Below, one piece after another: positions 12,737 through 24,700 of a DNA stretch of 46,477 bases. The position numbers were made by a program, and so were the translations under genes. The notes beneath the pieces are model-generated. The model ran no database searches. It was not told the origin of the DNA and saw only the letters and a list, made by a program, of their open reading frames with translations. The DNA lies in contig NW_003158749.1 in NCBI RefSeq assembly GCF_000003605.2, positions 63,332 through 109,808 on the forward strand, in the 5' to 3' direction. Origin of the DNA: Saccoglossus kowalevskii (taxonomy: Eukaryota > Hemichordata > Enteropneusta > Harrimaniidae). Within the stretch, counting starts at the first letter, position 1; every line of letters starts with the position of its first letter.

Positions 12737-13318
12737 TTAACAATTAAAAACGAGTAAGTCGTATCTGTCTTCAGACTTTCCTAATGCCTTCAGTTCTCTG
12801 GTGTGTAATTCGAGGGAATCGTAGAATGTGTGGATACTTTCGTTAGCTTTGTCCGGTTTGGGAAGTCCCCATAGAGCTTTCATATGGCACGAAATTGTTT
12901 TGTGTGATTGCCCATATCTTGGCTCCAAGAGTCGCATTCATTCTTTGTAGTTTGCATTAGTCAATTTATATTCTTCTATGCTACGTCGTCTTCTAATTGA
13001 GCTGCAAGGTACTGACATTTCTGAATGTATCCCAGCGAAGTGTCGTCATGCACGGCGGCATTAAACATGTCGATGAATGATGTCGATTTTAAGTACTCGC
13101 CATTGAACATCGGTAGTTGAAGCTTGGGTAGGTTGACGTTTCGATTACTTGTGCTGGACGACGTTGTGGATGCGTTCGAAGTTGATGCTACATTGGTTGG
13201 TTGGTTATGTAGACGGTTGTGTCTTTCGTTCTAGAAATAGGTTGCATTTAGTCAAGTGTTCGTTGTTTTAAATATGGTAATTGTCAGCTTCTTCCAATAA
13301 ACGATTGTTAATGTTAGG
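12737..13318 (-). pseudogene. BEL/Pao-type retrotransposon gag remnant
   Basis: Read on the minus strand this begins near 13,318, continues as a Ser/Thr-rich stretch, and then shows LPKLQLPMFNGEY, FIDMFNAAVH and KCQYLAAQLE. This is the characteristic start of the DUF1759 region of BEL/Pao gag polyproteins. A later part at 12,737-12,937 has LLEPRYGQ, HMKALWGLP and FYDSLELHTRELKALG, the continuation of the same family. Two in-frame stops precede the core, and the two parts are in different frames separated by stops, so the copy is dead. It runs towards the sequence gap, and reverse transcriptase and integrase parts are not seen. Its 5' end abuts the 940-base repeat array. Confidence 0.8.
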
Positions 13319-13871
13319 AAACGACACGAGAGACCAAGTCTTGGCTGAGAGCAGAATGGGTGCGAGCCAGAGTCAAGCGTCGTCGCCGAAACCTGCTCTG
13401 TGATGCCAGTCGCAGATTTGATTCAGATTTAGGTTGAATATACAAACAAATCCGACAACATTTCCTTTGCTTTTTCCAACTTTGCACGCAACTTTTACAG
13501 TCAGCACATGTGAACATATATAGGCTGTTTTCAATTGGCTTTTATTAAATTTGTCGACTTTACAACTGCGCGTTTATATAGGCCAACAACTTAGGTCATA
13601 CATACAAATGCATCTACTAACTTTGCAATAACTTTGCACAACTTTGCAGTCACTTTGAACAACTTTGCGCGGTGCGTTAACAGCGTAAAACCCACTACGT
13701 GCCGACACCATCATCAACATATTCCTGAAAATTGAATTTGAAAACTTCCCATTAATTAACAAAATTGCCACGATTTTTTACTATAAATGATTGACATCAC
13801 AGTAAGAAAAAATGCAGGAACGTTGCCTCATATCGTTTGATGTGTGTGATTAAACAAAAAAAATATTGAAC

Positions 13872-13930
13872 AGGTCGTTTACTCAGAGAGTCTCCCATGC
13901 AAGTACTAACCACGCCCGATTGTGCTTTAC
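13872..13930 (-). repeat. 5S rRNA-derived segment, copy 1
   Basis: The reverse complement reads TAAAGCACAATCGGGCGTGG, then TTAGTACTTGCATGGGAGAC. Eukaryotic 5S rRNA has TAAGCAGGGTCGGGCCTGG and TTAGTACTTGGATGGGAGAC in the same order and spacing. The match covers the A box, the intermediate element and the C box of the internal Pol III promoter. A run of Ts follows about 25 bases later. The 5' half of 5S is not recognisable, so this is a derived segment and not a 5S gene. Confidence 0.75.
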
Positions 13931-14270
13931 TTTAAAGTTTTGTCGGCCACCTAACCACACAGCTGCACGGATTATTTGAAAATTAGCCGAATTGGCAGCT
14001 ATTTAATTTTTTTGATGTTTTAAATTGAAATCGCTTGCACAAGTATCGTCTAGATTGACCTATGACCTTTACATACTTGGAGTAACTTTACGGTAATTCA
14101 ATGGCAATTTACAAAATAGTTATTCACCTTTTCGAATTTTTAACCATGGGACATGTTAATATAATATCACAGGTAACAATCACGTATGAAACTACCAACT
14201 TTGCAATCTCTTTTCACAACTTTGTAAGTAGTTTGTTGTCGATTTTTCGGTTGACTGTTGTGATAATCTG

Positions 14271-14278
14271 CTTATATA
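14271..14278 (-). promoter_or_regulatory. TATA-like box inside repeat unit
   Basis: Minus strand TATATAAG, conserved at the same place in units at 15,214-15,221 and 16,808-16,815. It could be the Pol II promoter of an LTR, upstream of the gag remnant on the same strand. Inferred from sequence only. Confidence 0.35.
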
Positions 14279-14812
14279 TGAGGCATTCTCAGAACATTTA
14301 CTTAATGTTTTCGACATTTGACTGCGGGGTAGTCATGATAATGACTTAGGTAAAATATACAAGCAACTCCGCCAACATTTTGTTCATTTTTTCCAAATGT
14401 GCACGCTGTGTTCTAGCATTTTATAGTCACCTCATGTGAACATCTATAGGCCGCTTTCAACTGGCTTTTAATAAATTTGTCGACCTCACAACTGCGCGTT
14501 CATATACGCCAACAACTTAGGTCGTATATACAAATACATCTACCAACTTTGCGATAACTTTGCACAACTTTGCAATGACTTTGAACAACTTTGCATGGTG
14601 ATTTAACAGCGTAAAACCCACTACGTGCCGACAGCATTAACAACATATTCGTGAAAATTAGAAGGAATTTGAAAACTTTCCATTAATTAAAAAAGTTACA
14701 AAATTGCCACGATTTTTTACTATAAATGATTGACATTACAGTAAGAAAAAATGCAGGAATGTTGCCTTATATCATTTCAATGTGTGTTATGAAACAAAAC
14801 AAAAATATTCAA

Positions 14813-14872
14813 CAGGTCGTTTACTCAGAGAGTCTCCCATGCAAGTACTAACCACGCCCGATTGTCCTTTAC
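14813..14872 (-). repeat. 5S rRNA-derived segment, copy 2
   Basis: Same as copy 1 with a few changes (AAAGGACAATCGGGCGTGG); TTAGTACTTGCATGGGAGAC is intact. It sits at the same place in the next repeat unit. Confidence 0.75.
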
Positions 14873-15755
14873 TCTAAACATTTGTCGGCCACCTAACCAC
14901 ACAGCTGCATGGATTATTTGAAAATTAGCCGAATTGGCGGCTATTTCATATTTTTCGATGTTTTAAATCGAAATCGCTTGCACAAGTATCGTCTAGATTG
15001 ACCTATGACCTCTACATACTTGGAGTAACTTTACGGTAATTTAATGGTAATTTACAAAATAGTTATTCATCTTTTCGAACTTTCAACCATGGGACTTGTT
15101 AATATAATATCACAGGTAACAATACCGTGTGAAACTACCAACTTTGCAATCTCATTTCACAACTTTGTAAGTAGTTTGTTGTCGATTTTTTGGTTGACTG
15201 TTGTGATAATCTGCTTATATATGAGGCATTCTCAGAACATTTACTTAATGTTTTCGAGATTTGACTGCGGGGTTGTCATGATAATGACTTAGGTAAAATA
15301 TACAAGCAACTCCGCCAACATTTTGTTCGTTTTTTCCAAATTTGCACGCTGTGTTCTAGCATTTTACAGTCACCTCATGTGAACAACTATAGGCCGCTTT
15401 TAACTGGCTTTTAATAAATTCGTCGACCTCACAACTGCGCGTTCATATACGCCAACAACTTAGGTCGAATATACAAATACATCTACCAACTTTGCGATAA
15501 CTTTGCACAACTTTGCAATCACTTTGAACAACTTTGCATGATGCTTTAATAGCGTAAAACCCACTACGTGCCGACAGCATCAACAACATATTCGTGAAAA
15601 TTAAAAGGAATTTGAAAACTTTCTATTAATTAAAAAACTTACAAAATTGCCACGATTTTTTACTATAAATGATTGACATCACAGTAAGAACAAATGCAGG
15701 AACGTTGCTTATATCGTTTCGATGTGTGTGATGAAACAAAAAAACTAATATTCTA

Positions 15756-15815
15756 CAGGTAGTTTACTCAGAGAGTCTCCCATGCAAGTATTAACCACGC
15801 CCGATTGTGCTTTAC
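15756..15815 (-). repeat. 5S rRNA-derived segment, copy 3
   Basis: Same arrangement, with TTAATACTTGCATGGGAGAC and an intact CAATCGGGCGTGG. It lies in the third unit. Confidence 0.72.
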
Positions 15816-16429
15816 TTTAAACATTTATCGGCCACCTAACCACACAGCTGCATGGATTATTTGATTTGATTTTTGACGTTTTAAATCGAAATCGCTTGCA
15901 CAAGTATCTTTTAGATTGACCTATGACCTCTACATACTTGGAATTACTTTACGGTAATTTAATGGCAATTTACAAAATATATATTCACCTTTTCGAATTC
16001 TCAACCATGGGACTTGTTAATATAATATCACAGGTAACAAGCCCGTGTGAAACTACCAACTTTGCCGCTTTTAACTGGCTTTTAATAAATTCGTCGACCT
16101 CACAACTGCGCGTTCATATACGCCAACAACTTAGGTCGAATATACAAATACATCTACCAACTTTGCGATAACTTTGCACAACTTTGCAATCACTTTGAAC
16201 AACTTTGCATGATGCTTTAATAGCGTAAAACCCACTACGTGCCGACAGCATCAACAACATATTCGTGAAAATTAAAAGGAATTTGAAAACTTTCTATTAA
16301 TTAAAAAAGTTACAAAATTGACACGATTTTTTTACTATAAATGATTGACATCACAGTAAGAACAAATGCAGGAACGTTGCCTTATATCGTTTCGGTGTGT
16401 GTGATGAAACAAAAAAAAAATAATATTCT

Positions 16430-16472
16430 ACAGGTAGTTTGCAAGCACTAACCACGCCCGATTGTGCTTTAC
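16430..16472 (-). repeat. 5S rRNA-derived segment, copy 4, C box deleted
   Basis: AAAGCACAATCGGGCGTGG and TTAGTGCTTGC are kept, but the following ATGGGAGACTCTCTGAGT is missing, so the C-box equivalent has been deleted in this unit. Confidence 0.65.
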
Positions 16473-17423
16473 TTTAAACATTTGTCGGCCACCTAACCAC
16501 ACAGCTGCATGGATTATTTGAAAATAAGCCGAATTGGCGGCTATTTCATCTTTTTTGATGTTTTAAATCGAAATCGCTTGCACAACTATCGTCTAGATTG
16601 ACCTATGACCTCTACATACTTGGAGTAACTTTACGGTAATTTAACATCAATTTACGAAATATTTATTCACATTTTCGAATTTCCAACCATGGGACTTGTT
16701 AATATGATATCACAGGTAACAATCCCGAATGAAACTACCAACTTTGCAATCGCTTTTCATAACTTTCTAAGCAGTTTGCTGTCGATTTTTCGGTTGACTG
16801 TAATCTGCTTATATATGAGGCATTCTTGTGATGGAAAAAATATATTCAAAAGGTCGTTTAAGACGATTTGGCGGCTATTTATTCTTTTTGATGTTTTAAA
16901 TTGATATCGAAGTACCTTCTAGATTGACCTATTACCTGTACACACTTGGAGCAACACTAAGGTAATTTAACAGCAATTTACGAAATATTTATTCGCATTT
17001 TCGAATTGTCAACGGTACTTGATAAAGGCCAGTCAACACAGGAGTCACTATCTGACCGTCGTTGCGGAAACCATTTCCGTGCTTGTTTGACTCAGTTCAC
17101 GAAGACTTGCAGCGTGTGGTGCCCACATGGGAATGTTGTGGCATTAAAATACATAACTGTGATGTTGCTTGTGATATATAAAATGCGAAAGATGGTGGTT
17201 ACGACTGAAAGTGAAATAAATGATACGAACATGTCAAGGTAAATATCTAAAGAAAAATATAATTAATCTTAAATAAATGGAACGAGGTAATATGGAGCGA
17301 GTACAAAGTTGGATGGTCAAAGGTAGCACGACGGCATAACACGTGTACGTAGATGTGGCAAACGAAATGCCAGCATGAGAGTCACTCGAGGTTGAGAATT
17401 CGCATGGTAGGATGAGGAGGCAC

Positions 17424-18320
17424 CTATGATGAATGTCCACGGAGAATGTGAGGCACGGCTTGTAGCGTTGACGAAGGTGTGTCAATATACACTTGGTATG
17501 CGTCCCTTCGCCATCTTCCTAGAGTCTTGATTAACCAAGATGCATAACTCTCTTTTCGTTTCAGCTGGGTTGTGAATGACGCAATTCCGTGGTTGTCCGG
17601 GTCGAAGCTGATGTTTGTTTTCAAAGTCTGAGTAGTTGAAGGCCTGAGAGTGTCAGGATGTAAATTACTAAGTTCGATGAACTTATCATGAGAAATAGCT
17701 GAAAGCTTTGATGAGTCTACATAATGCAAATAAAGATCTGCTAGTGCGATGGCGGCTGATAGTCCGGCTGGTTGTTTGGCTGATCTGGAAAGCTGAACGG
17801 CTGGTTGTTGATATATGGGTTCAGCCATGTTTGAGTTCGTATTGGGGAGTGCGCCACCTACGCCGGAAATCTGTCTCAGATCCAGGATGCCGTGAAGTTG
17901 AAAATTAATGACTGCCGTTTGTTGACGTATTTGTGATAGTAGCGATGTTGGAAAGTGTCTTGCGTGAGAAGCGGTGGGCTGTTGTGGCTCTGTAGTCAAA
18001 TCGATCACCGAAAATGGAGACATTTTTATGACGAATTTGGGACATCTCAGTAGTTAGTGGGTGCTGTGACGCTGTGCTCTTCCAAACCATTTACAGTTAT
18101 GGACCGAGTGTTGTTTACCGGTTGCAACGATGCGAGCTCCGTTGCAATTCGAGCTCGAATGAGGTCGACGATATAACTGGGAAGATCGTTTGGCGAGTTT
18201 GTTGGATAGACGACTTGGAGTTGATCTTGGTTGCGTTGGTGACATCGTTGGGGAATCGACAAGACGGGCTGGTCTCCGTGTAGCGCGAGTTGACTTTCTG
18301 GTTGACTTGGCCTTCCCCAT
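17424..18320 (-). pseudogene. Retroelement remnant ending like a tyrosine recombinase (DIRS/Ngaro-type)
   Basis: A minus-strand frame at 17,424-18,023 ends with LIKTLGRWRRDAYQVYI followed by a Thr-Pro. This is the C-terminal box of tyrosine recombinases found in DIRS/Ngaro-type retroelements, containing the catalytic Tyr region. The conserved Arg-His part that should lie upstream is absent. The preceding residues are Pro/Ser/Gln-rich and unrecognised, and could be gag-like. Upstream, at 18,054-18,320, a basic Ser/Thr/Arg-rich reading is cut by a stop. The likely reading is a non-autonomous or decayed element with its polymerase and most of its recombinase deleted. Only the recombinase tail is recognised with any strength. 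Confidence 0.5.
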
Positions 18321-18661
18321 GTTGGATGACGGTGGTTTTGAGAAAGATTCTAAGGAACTGTCGAATACAGAGAATGTTCGGACTGGAATTCAGACAGGAG
18401 TGTGTAAAAAGAACCGGAGTAATAGCTTGGAGACGGGTTCAGGTCGCTTGCTGAACGCGGAGGGACTTTGAACAGGAAACCTTGACAATTGCATGGCAAG
18501 TACGATTAGTCAAATGAACGTCACAGGAGTACAAAGTTAGAATGTGCATGTGAATGGAATTAGCACGGGCGAGGCATGCACGAGATCGAAGGTCACATGC
18601 GTATGAATGGGGACACGCAACAGAACCAACGTTTAAGCAACATGATAGGAAGTGTAATTTT

Positions 18662-18663
<2 letters not shown>

Positions 18664-18737
<74 letters not shown>
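18664..18737 (+). repeat. (AT)37 microsatellite
   Basis: Seventy-four uninterrupted bases of alternating A and T. Open frames that cross it on both strands encode only Tyr-Ile repeats and are not genes. Confidence 0.98.
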
Positions 18738-18741
<4 letters not shown>

Positions 18742-21700
18742 AAAAGCCCTTGACCGACAGTAGTTGGGTAAATAATTTCGTCTCAATTTAACATGTATTC
18801 TCTCTTTTCAAGTATTTCCGAAGACTGGATGGGATAGCGCTACTTTGACTCGTAATTTCAGTTTCTTGGTTCGTCGATGAGACATCGCAAGATGCTGGAA
18901 TGGCTAACTCAAGGTCTTGATTTTTGCAATTCTTGCAATGAGGTGAAATGAGGTTGGGATATGAGTAGAACGTATGCGTTCCTGAATAGTCTAATAATAA
19001 CACGTGGAAGAAACTAACATGACTTGAACGTGTTAGGCAGTTCATCAATAACGATTTAAATATCACAATCGCTAGAATCGGTGTATAATTCGAAACGAAA
19101 TGCTTTGTTTGGCAGACGAGGCAAAGCACTTCAGCTACAGAAAGGCCCTTTGTTAAGCATTGCAACATTACAAACATATATTATTCGATGAAGTTTCACT
19201 CGGTTATCATTATCCTGGGGTTTTAATGAAAATCAGAAGAAATTGATATACCACAATCACTCACAAATCAATTATCAAACACCAATCATTTTGCCTTAAA
19301 AGCAGACTGCTTTAATAGATGTAGGATATTAGTTAATTATTTATGTGGAGAGCGCGGGAGAAGTGTGCTTTTCCCAAGGTGACGTTTGGGAGGAACCTTT
19401 GCTATGATGGTCACAAAGATTTTGAGTTTGGGTATTCAGTACTTGATAAATGCATACTGTATAATATAAGTGTTAGAAACCACATTTGTATGCATGGTAT
19501 ATATAAAAAGAACTACGAAAATTAAAATGTCATATCGATAAAATGTTGCAAGTAAGTTTGAAGTTTTGATAACAAATCTTCTCTTTAATTTGCGTTCGTT
19601 AAGTATGATCAATATATGTGCATTGTTAGAACTTTGCTTTATAGCTTATGGTTCTTGGATTAGTTTGTTGTGAGAAACGTTTTTGCAATAAAAGATTAAC
19701 ATGTAAAAAATACAACGACCAAGTTTGTGGGTAGAGTATGGGAGAAGGAGTGGGTAAGTTTTTCTACTGATCTACGCAAATGATTGTTACGCCCATATGC
19801 TTTAAAGTTACTAAATATGGTAGGACGCTTAATTTGCTTTTCTACGAAACATAGAAAATATACCACTGTATTTGCCAGGGGAAATGCATGACTCGGTTGG
19901 CAGAAAAATCATCTAATTTGAATATATTTATAATTACAATCTTCTCAGTATAGATGATGACATTACACTAAGATAATAGTGTAGTTCCAAATTGAGTCTG
20001 TCATTACAAGTTAAAAAATAATCGAATAAATTGTTAATAAGAGGCCTGTAAACTTGTTTTCTGCTAGAAAATAATGCAGAAGCACGTTGATATTGTACTT
20101 TAGCAATAAAGGAACACAATATGTTATGTAAAGTTTTATTGCGAATTATTTTGTACAGAAATCGGTAAATTGATAATCTGTAAAAAGAAGGTTGTTGTTT
20201 CAACGAGGTCAATCTGATTAAAATCCGATGTAGTATTATTATAAGTGATTGATAATTATTTGCTTATTCGTGGATATTTATATATTAGTGGTCTACGTTA
20301 CATATATATATATAATTGTGAATTAATAACGACGTCATCTACATATATTCTGTAATTAATCTCCGAATTAAATGTTAATAAAAATTTGATTTCGAAATGT
20401 CATTTATAATAATCAACGTCAGTCATATTTGTCTGGATTGTTTCTGTCTAGACAGTTTCGTGATTGAATCATTACAAACGGTGTGACTAATAGTATCTAA
20501 TTATCGAACTTCGCTGGTTTTCGCTGTGTCTAACTATCACTCAACTCCATGGGAGGTAAATATTTTATTTGAAATGCCGCGTGACCTTGTTGCATTCGTT
20601 GGTTTATTTGCTTTATGCGCACGAGACGGTGACCGACTCATCATGAACCACCTTAGAAAATTGTTCATTGTTTTTGGCATATTTTTAAATTATAACTTGA
20701 AACTGTTTGACAAGCAGGGTGCTATATACATCACGTTTCCGAGTCTGCCATATACAGCTGAAAATATAACCCGTAAAGTTGACCTACATTCATTTGACCT
20801 TATTAGACAGAGTCGCCGGCAGCGTTTGTACTGCATACCACATATACGTCAGTTGATGTAACCGTCATAAGCAACACCCCCTGAAACCGACACGCCATTC
20901 GACATTTGCATATACATTTCATTTCTATCTTGCAATCATGCTATAAGGCGTAATTACTTGAAACCTGTTATCTCGATAGTTACTTCGATTTGACGTCACA
21001 AATTAAACGGTAAGTAAATGTTTTCCACAAAGGAAACATACATTATTTCATCTATCCAATTATGACGTCATTAGGCCGTCAGTACTATTATTAAAAACTA
21101 CCAACTCACGGTTTAACTTGTGCACAGTGAATGGTTAGATAACTGGCATTTTGTCTTCGCCTCGTTTTGTTTAAGTGCAAATGTTTACGTTACATAATCT
21201 GCAATCTATACGAAATCAACATCACAGCCGAATTGGCGTACCACACATTATCTTGAAAATGCGTCCCATGTTTGTAGGTACGTTTTATAAAGTTATTTTT
21301 TCTTAATGAAACGTTTGATTACCCATATTTACACACTTCTTGATGTCCAGACCTGTCGCAAAAAACGAATTTAAATCTGTGCAAAGTTTACTTTAAAAAA
21401 TGAAATCATGAAAACATTAAATCTGCATAACAAAAAAAAATCTTTCATTTCAGCGTTAATTTGTTATGTAAATTTTGGAGTGATTAACCGGGGAGATCAT
21501 CAATATTCAAACCTACCGGAGACAACTTGAAATTTGAGCCTGTGTATTCGATAGCATTACGGGGCATTACCATTTGACCCCTAATGCCTGCTGTACAGTG
21601 CTAGAAACTCAAATTCACTTGACAGCTTATAGTGTCAATAGTATTTTTGACATCGCAATCGTTTCCAAGGGTAAAATGTTGAATGTTGCCTCGATACTGA

Positions 21701-24700
21701 AATTGCACGCGATACGCCATTTTCTAATAGAAATATATCTATTATGAATATGTTCAAGAACCGACCTCACTATATTGTATTACAGTTACTGTAATTAAGA
21801 AAAATGCAAAGTGCCCATGTATGCTTTCTACTATATTTTGCATGATTTATTCCAACTATTTAACCACAACGAACGCCTAGTAACTTTATTAACAACGGAC
21901 GTCCCACCCTCGGGGCTGTTATAATGCCACACAGCGGGTCGTTGTCTATTCACGTAGAGACATCCATCTGCATAGCTGACTTTTTATCACTGAAGCTGAT
22001 AGTAAATGTAATAGTTATTGCACATGCAAATTTGTTTATTAATACTACAAGAATAATTAAAGACTAGTGTCAGATAGTCTACATACAAACTATACACCGA
22101 TGATACTAGTACGTCAATCCATTTTAGTAAACTTTTGTTATGATATAAAATACAGATATTGAACGGGTTAATATCATACTGATGCACTTACTACAGTAAA
22201 ATTGCGCAAATATTTTGCTTACAAATTTATATGTTTCTGGTTAAATACCGACCCTAGTTTGTCTCCAAACGCATATTACCCAGGGTATCATAAACCAGTC
22301 GACAATCACGGAAACAAGTCACATTTTATTTATAATCGGCGGACAGTTTTATAGGAGGAGTACGTGTGTCTTACTACCCACCACCAGAAGAAAAGGTGCC
22401 AGGACTAATACATTGAGGCCGGCAGTGAATACAGTAATTAGGCTGACGTAATATTAGCGTCTAAACAGTACCTAAATTTGCTACTTACATTTATAATTTA
22501 CTTTCGATCTTTCGAACAATAAGGCCAAATTATACGATAAAATTTCCATCAATAAAGACAAACCTGTGAATAACTGGAGAACCGTGTTGGTTGTAAAACA
22601 TTTAAAGAACGGTGGTCGTCGTTGCTATGACGTGTAGAATTTTAGGCTGTATTGAACACAGACGGTCGTTTCACTGCGGGAGTGTGCATACAGTCTCTCA
22701 CGTAGTGTGAGAATTACAGTTTGTAAGATAATGTGGGAACACTCACTTATTTTAGTAAGTGTGCCATGTCTGTCATGTCAGGGAGCACAGTTTCCTAAAA
22801 TGTATGGAACACACAGCATGTCTGACGTGTGGGGCTTTATCTGTTTTGCGGTAATTCCTGCATTACTTAAATGGTATGCAAATTGTTTGCTTTCAAACTG
22901 AACACGTATTTGTTGTGGACATGTTTAAATGTCAATTAAAGAATATTGTATTCACAACTCACTACGATGCAAAATGTATTGAATTTGTACAATTTCCTCT
23001 CAAACTGGATCTACATTGTTGATACACTGAGTATGATATAATATTCTTCAAACTTTCAGAAGAATTCCTTGTATTTCGTACAACATTTTGCCAAAGTTTA
23101 ATATAGACAATAAATTAGCAAACACAAAAAACCGTGATCATTTTAGTGGCCAAGAAAGGTATTTTGGAAATGCAATATCATTTCGTTATACTTTCAAAAT
23201 GCTTAAATGTTTGAAATTAGAAAACACAAAAATCGCCGAAATGCCAATGTTCTTTTTAACCTAAACAATAACACTTGTACAATAACACTCGTATTCTTGC
23301 AAATAACTTTCAATTTAGTGACATTGCATTGTCGTCTCTTCGCTATGCCACTGTTGCTCTATATTAAGTATTTTGAAACTGAGGGGCATCGAAAAAAGCT
23401 AAACTGATGACTAAATAAAACCTTAAGGTTGATCTGAATCTGATTAGAATTTGAGGAAATCCGGGTTATGCCACACCGACTTAATTTTATGACATTAGCG
23501 CGCGCATTAGTTTTCGAGTGAATTTAGCCCAGACAACTTTAAGAACATATTGTGCAAAGTAACGTTTTCCCTGCAAAATGAAAGAAATGGGAGAAGAGTG
23601 GAGGTGTATGATGGCCTAAAAGTTGGTCAGGCGACAAGTCAGTTCGGTTGCTTTGTCCGCATTGAAGTTGTCAAAACTGCAACGAAAGCAGAGGAGCTCC
23701 TCGGCCGAAGTCCTCTTTCGAGGTGAAGAAAATATTTTCTTCTTATTTTTTATTTCATTTTCTGATTCGGATAATTTGCTTGCACACACAGTGCAATGTT
23801 TTGTTAGTTATTGTCATAAAGTAGTGGTATGTACATTCCGCCTTGACTTGCACTGGAAATGGTGTTCATGCTGTACCTTGAATGCAGTGTTTCTGACTGA
23901 AGGTACTTCAGTATGACTACATGTACTAGAGCTTGTCTGAAATGGTTATACATGTGACAGTAATACAGTACGAGATGTGTACATCAACATGTGCCTCCTA
24001 CAAATAAAGACTTGTTTTTTTTTGATACACTGTTCCGTGGTTCAATTCGTAATACCAGCTCCGTAGTCCTGTGGTTTTAGCAGCATTTTTTTGACAGGAT
24101 TTTTTTTCGCCCTCTCGCATTAGTTTTGGGGTCCCCAGAGGATGTCATCCATAAAATTAAATCAGTGTGGCCTTACATCAAATGAAAACTTCATGACATG
24201 ACGAAATTGTCAACCACCCTGACACACCATCTAGGCACGACATGTCAGAGAGAAAGCTGTCGATGTCTGCAGTCTCTCAGACAATGGCGAAGCGTGTAAT
24301 ACAAGACGTGGAACGCAGTCTGACCGTTGACACGAATTTACGCAAACAACAATATATGTACAACTCTATTAGAAACAAGAAAATTGTTTATGGTCAAGAA
24401 CAGCAACTGTATCGAGAATAGGTCGAGCTGCTGTGAACAGTCGTGAACTTTCCTTGGCTGAAGTACTGTGATATCAATGTCATAAGACAGAGCAAGGTTT
24501 TTCTTTATTAGCACAATGGGTGGGCGAGAGAAATAATCGTTTTGTCATGTTGTTATAGTGGTGGTATTTCTATTACGATCACCATCTTGGTAATTTTAGT
24601 AGGAAGTATTTTAAAATAACATATTTCAAGTCAGTTTAGTTTCAAATAATGTAAATTGTAAATAGACGGAATAATAACTAAATTAAAAACAATACCAGTA

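Larger units (their letters stand above)
13430..17010 (-). repeat. Array of about 940-base direct repeats, possibly tandem LTRs
   Basis: The marker GAGTAACTTTACGGTAATT or a close variant recurs near 14,080, 15,023, 15,941 and 16,621, and a decayed version near 16,950. Spacing falls from about 943 and 918 to about 680 and 330 as later units carry internal deletions. Every unit has clusters of the short motif ACAACTTTGCA. Units at 14,101 and 15,044 keep an 82-codon frame of equal length, which I regard as a by-product of repeat similarity. On the minus strand the unit has a TATA-like TATATAAG. The unit nearest the BEL/Pao gag ends about 110 bases upstream of it on the same strand, as an LTR would. 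LTR identity is inference. Confidence 0.8.

Noticed and set aside
13872-13930. A functional 5S rRNA gene
   Set aside because: Only the promoter-bearing 3' half is similar; the 5' half and the closing stem are missing.
14100-17010. CRISPR-like or coding tandem array
   Set aside because: Units are near 940 bases, animal context, no spacer-repeat pattern; the short ACAACTTTGCA motifs are irregular.
18554-18791. Open frames on both strands rich in Tyr-Ile repeats
   Set aside because: They are translations of the (AT)n microsatellite.
24242-24421. 59-codon charged, Gln-rich frame
   Set aside because: No known family and no flanking exon or promoter signal; chance or transposon-derived.
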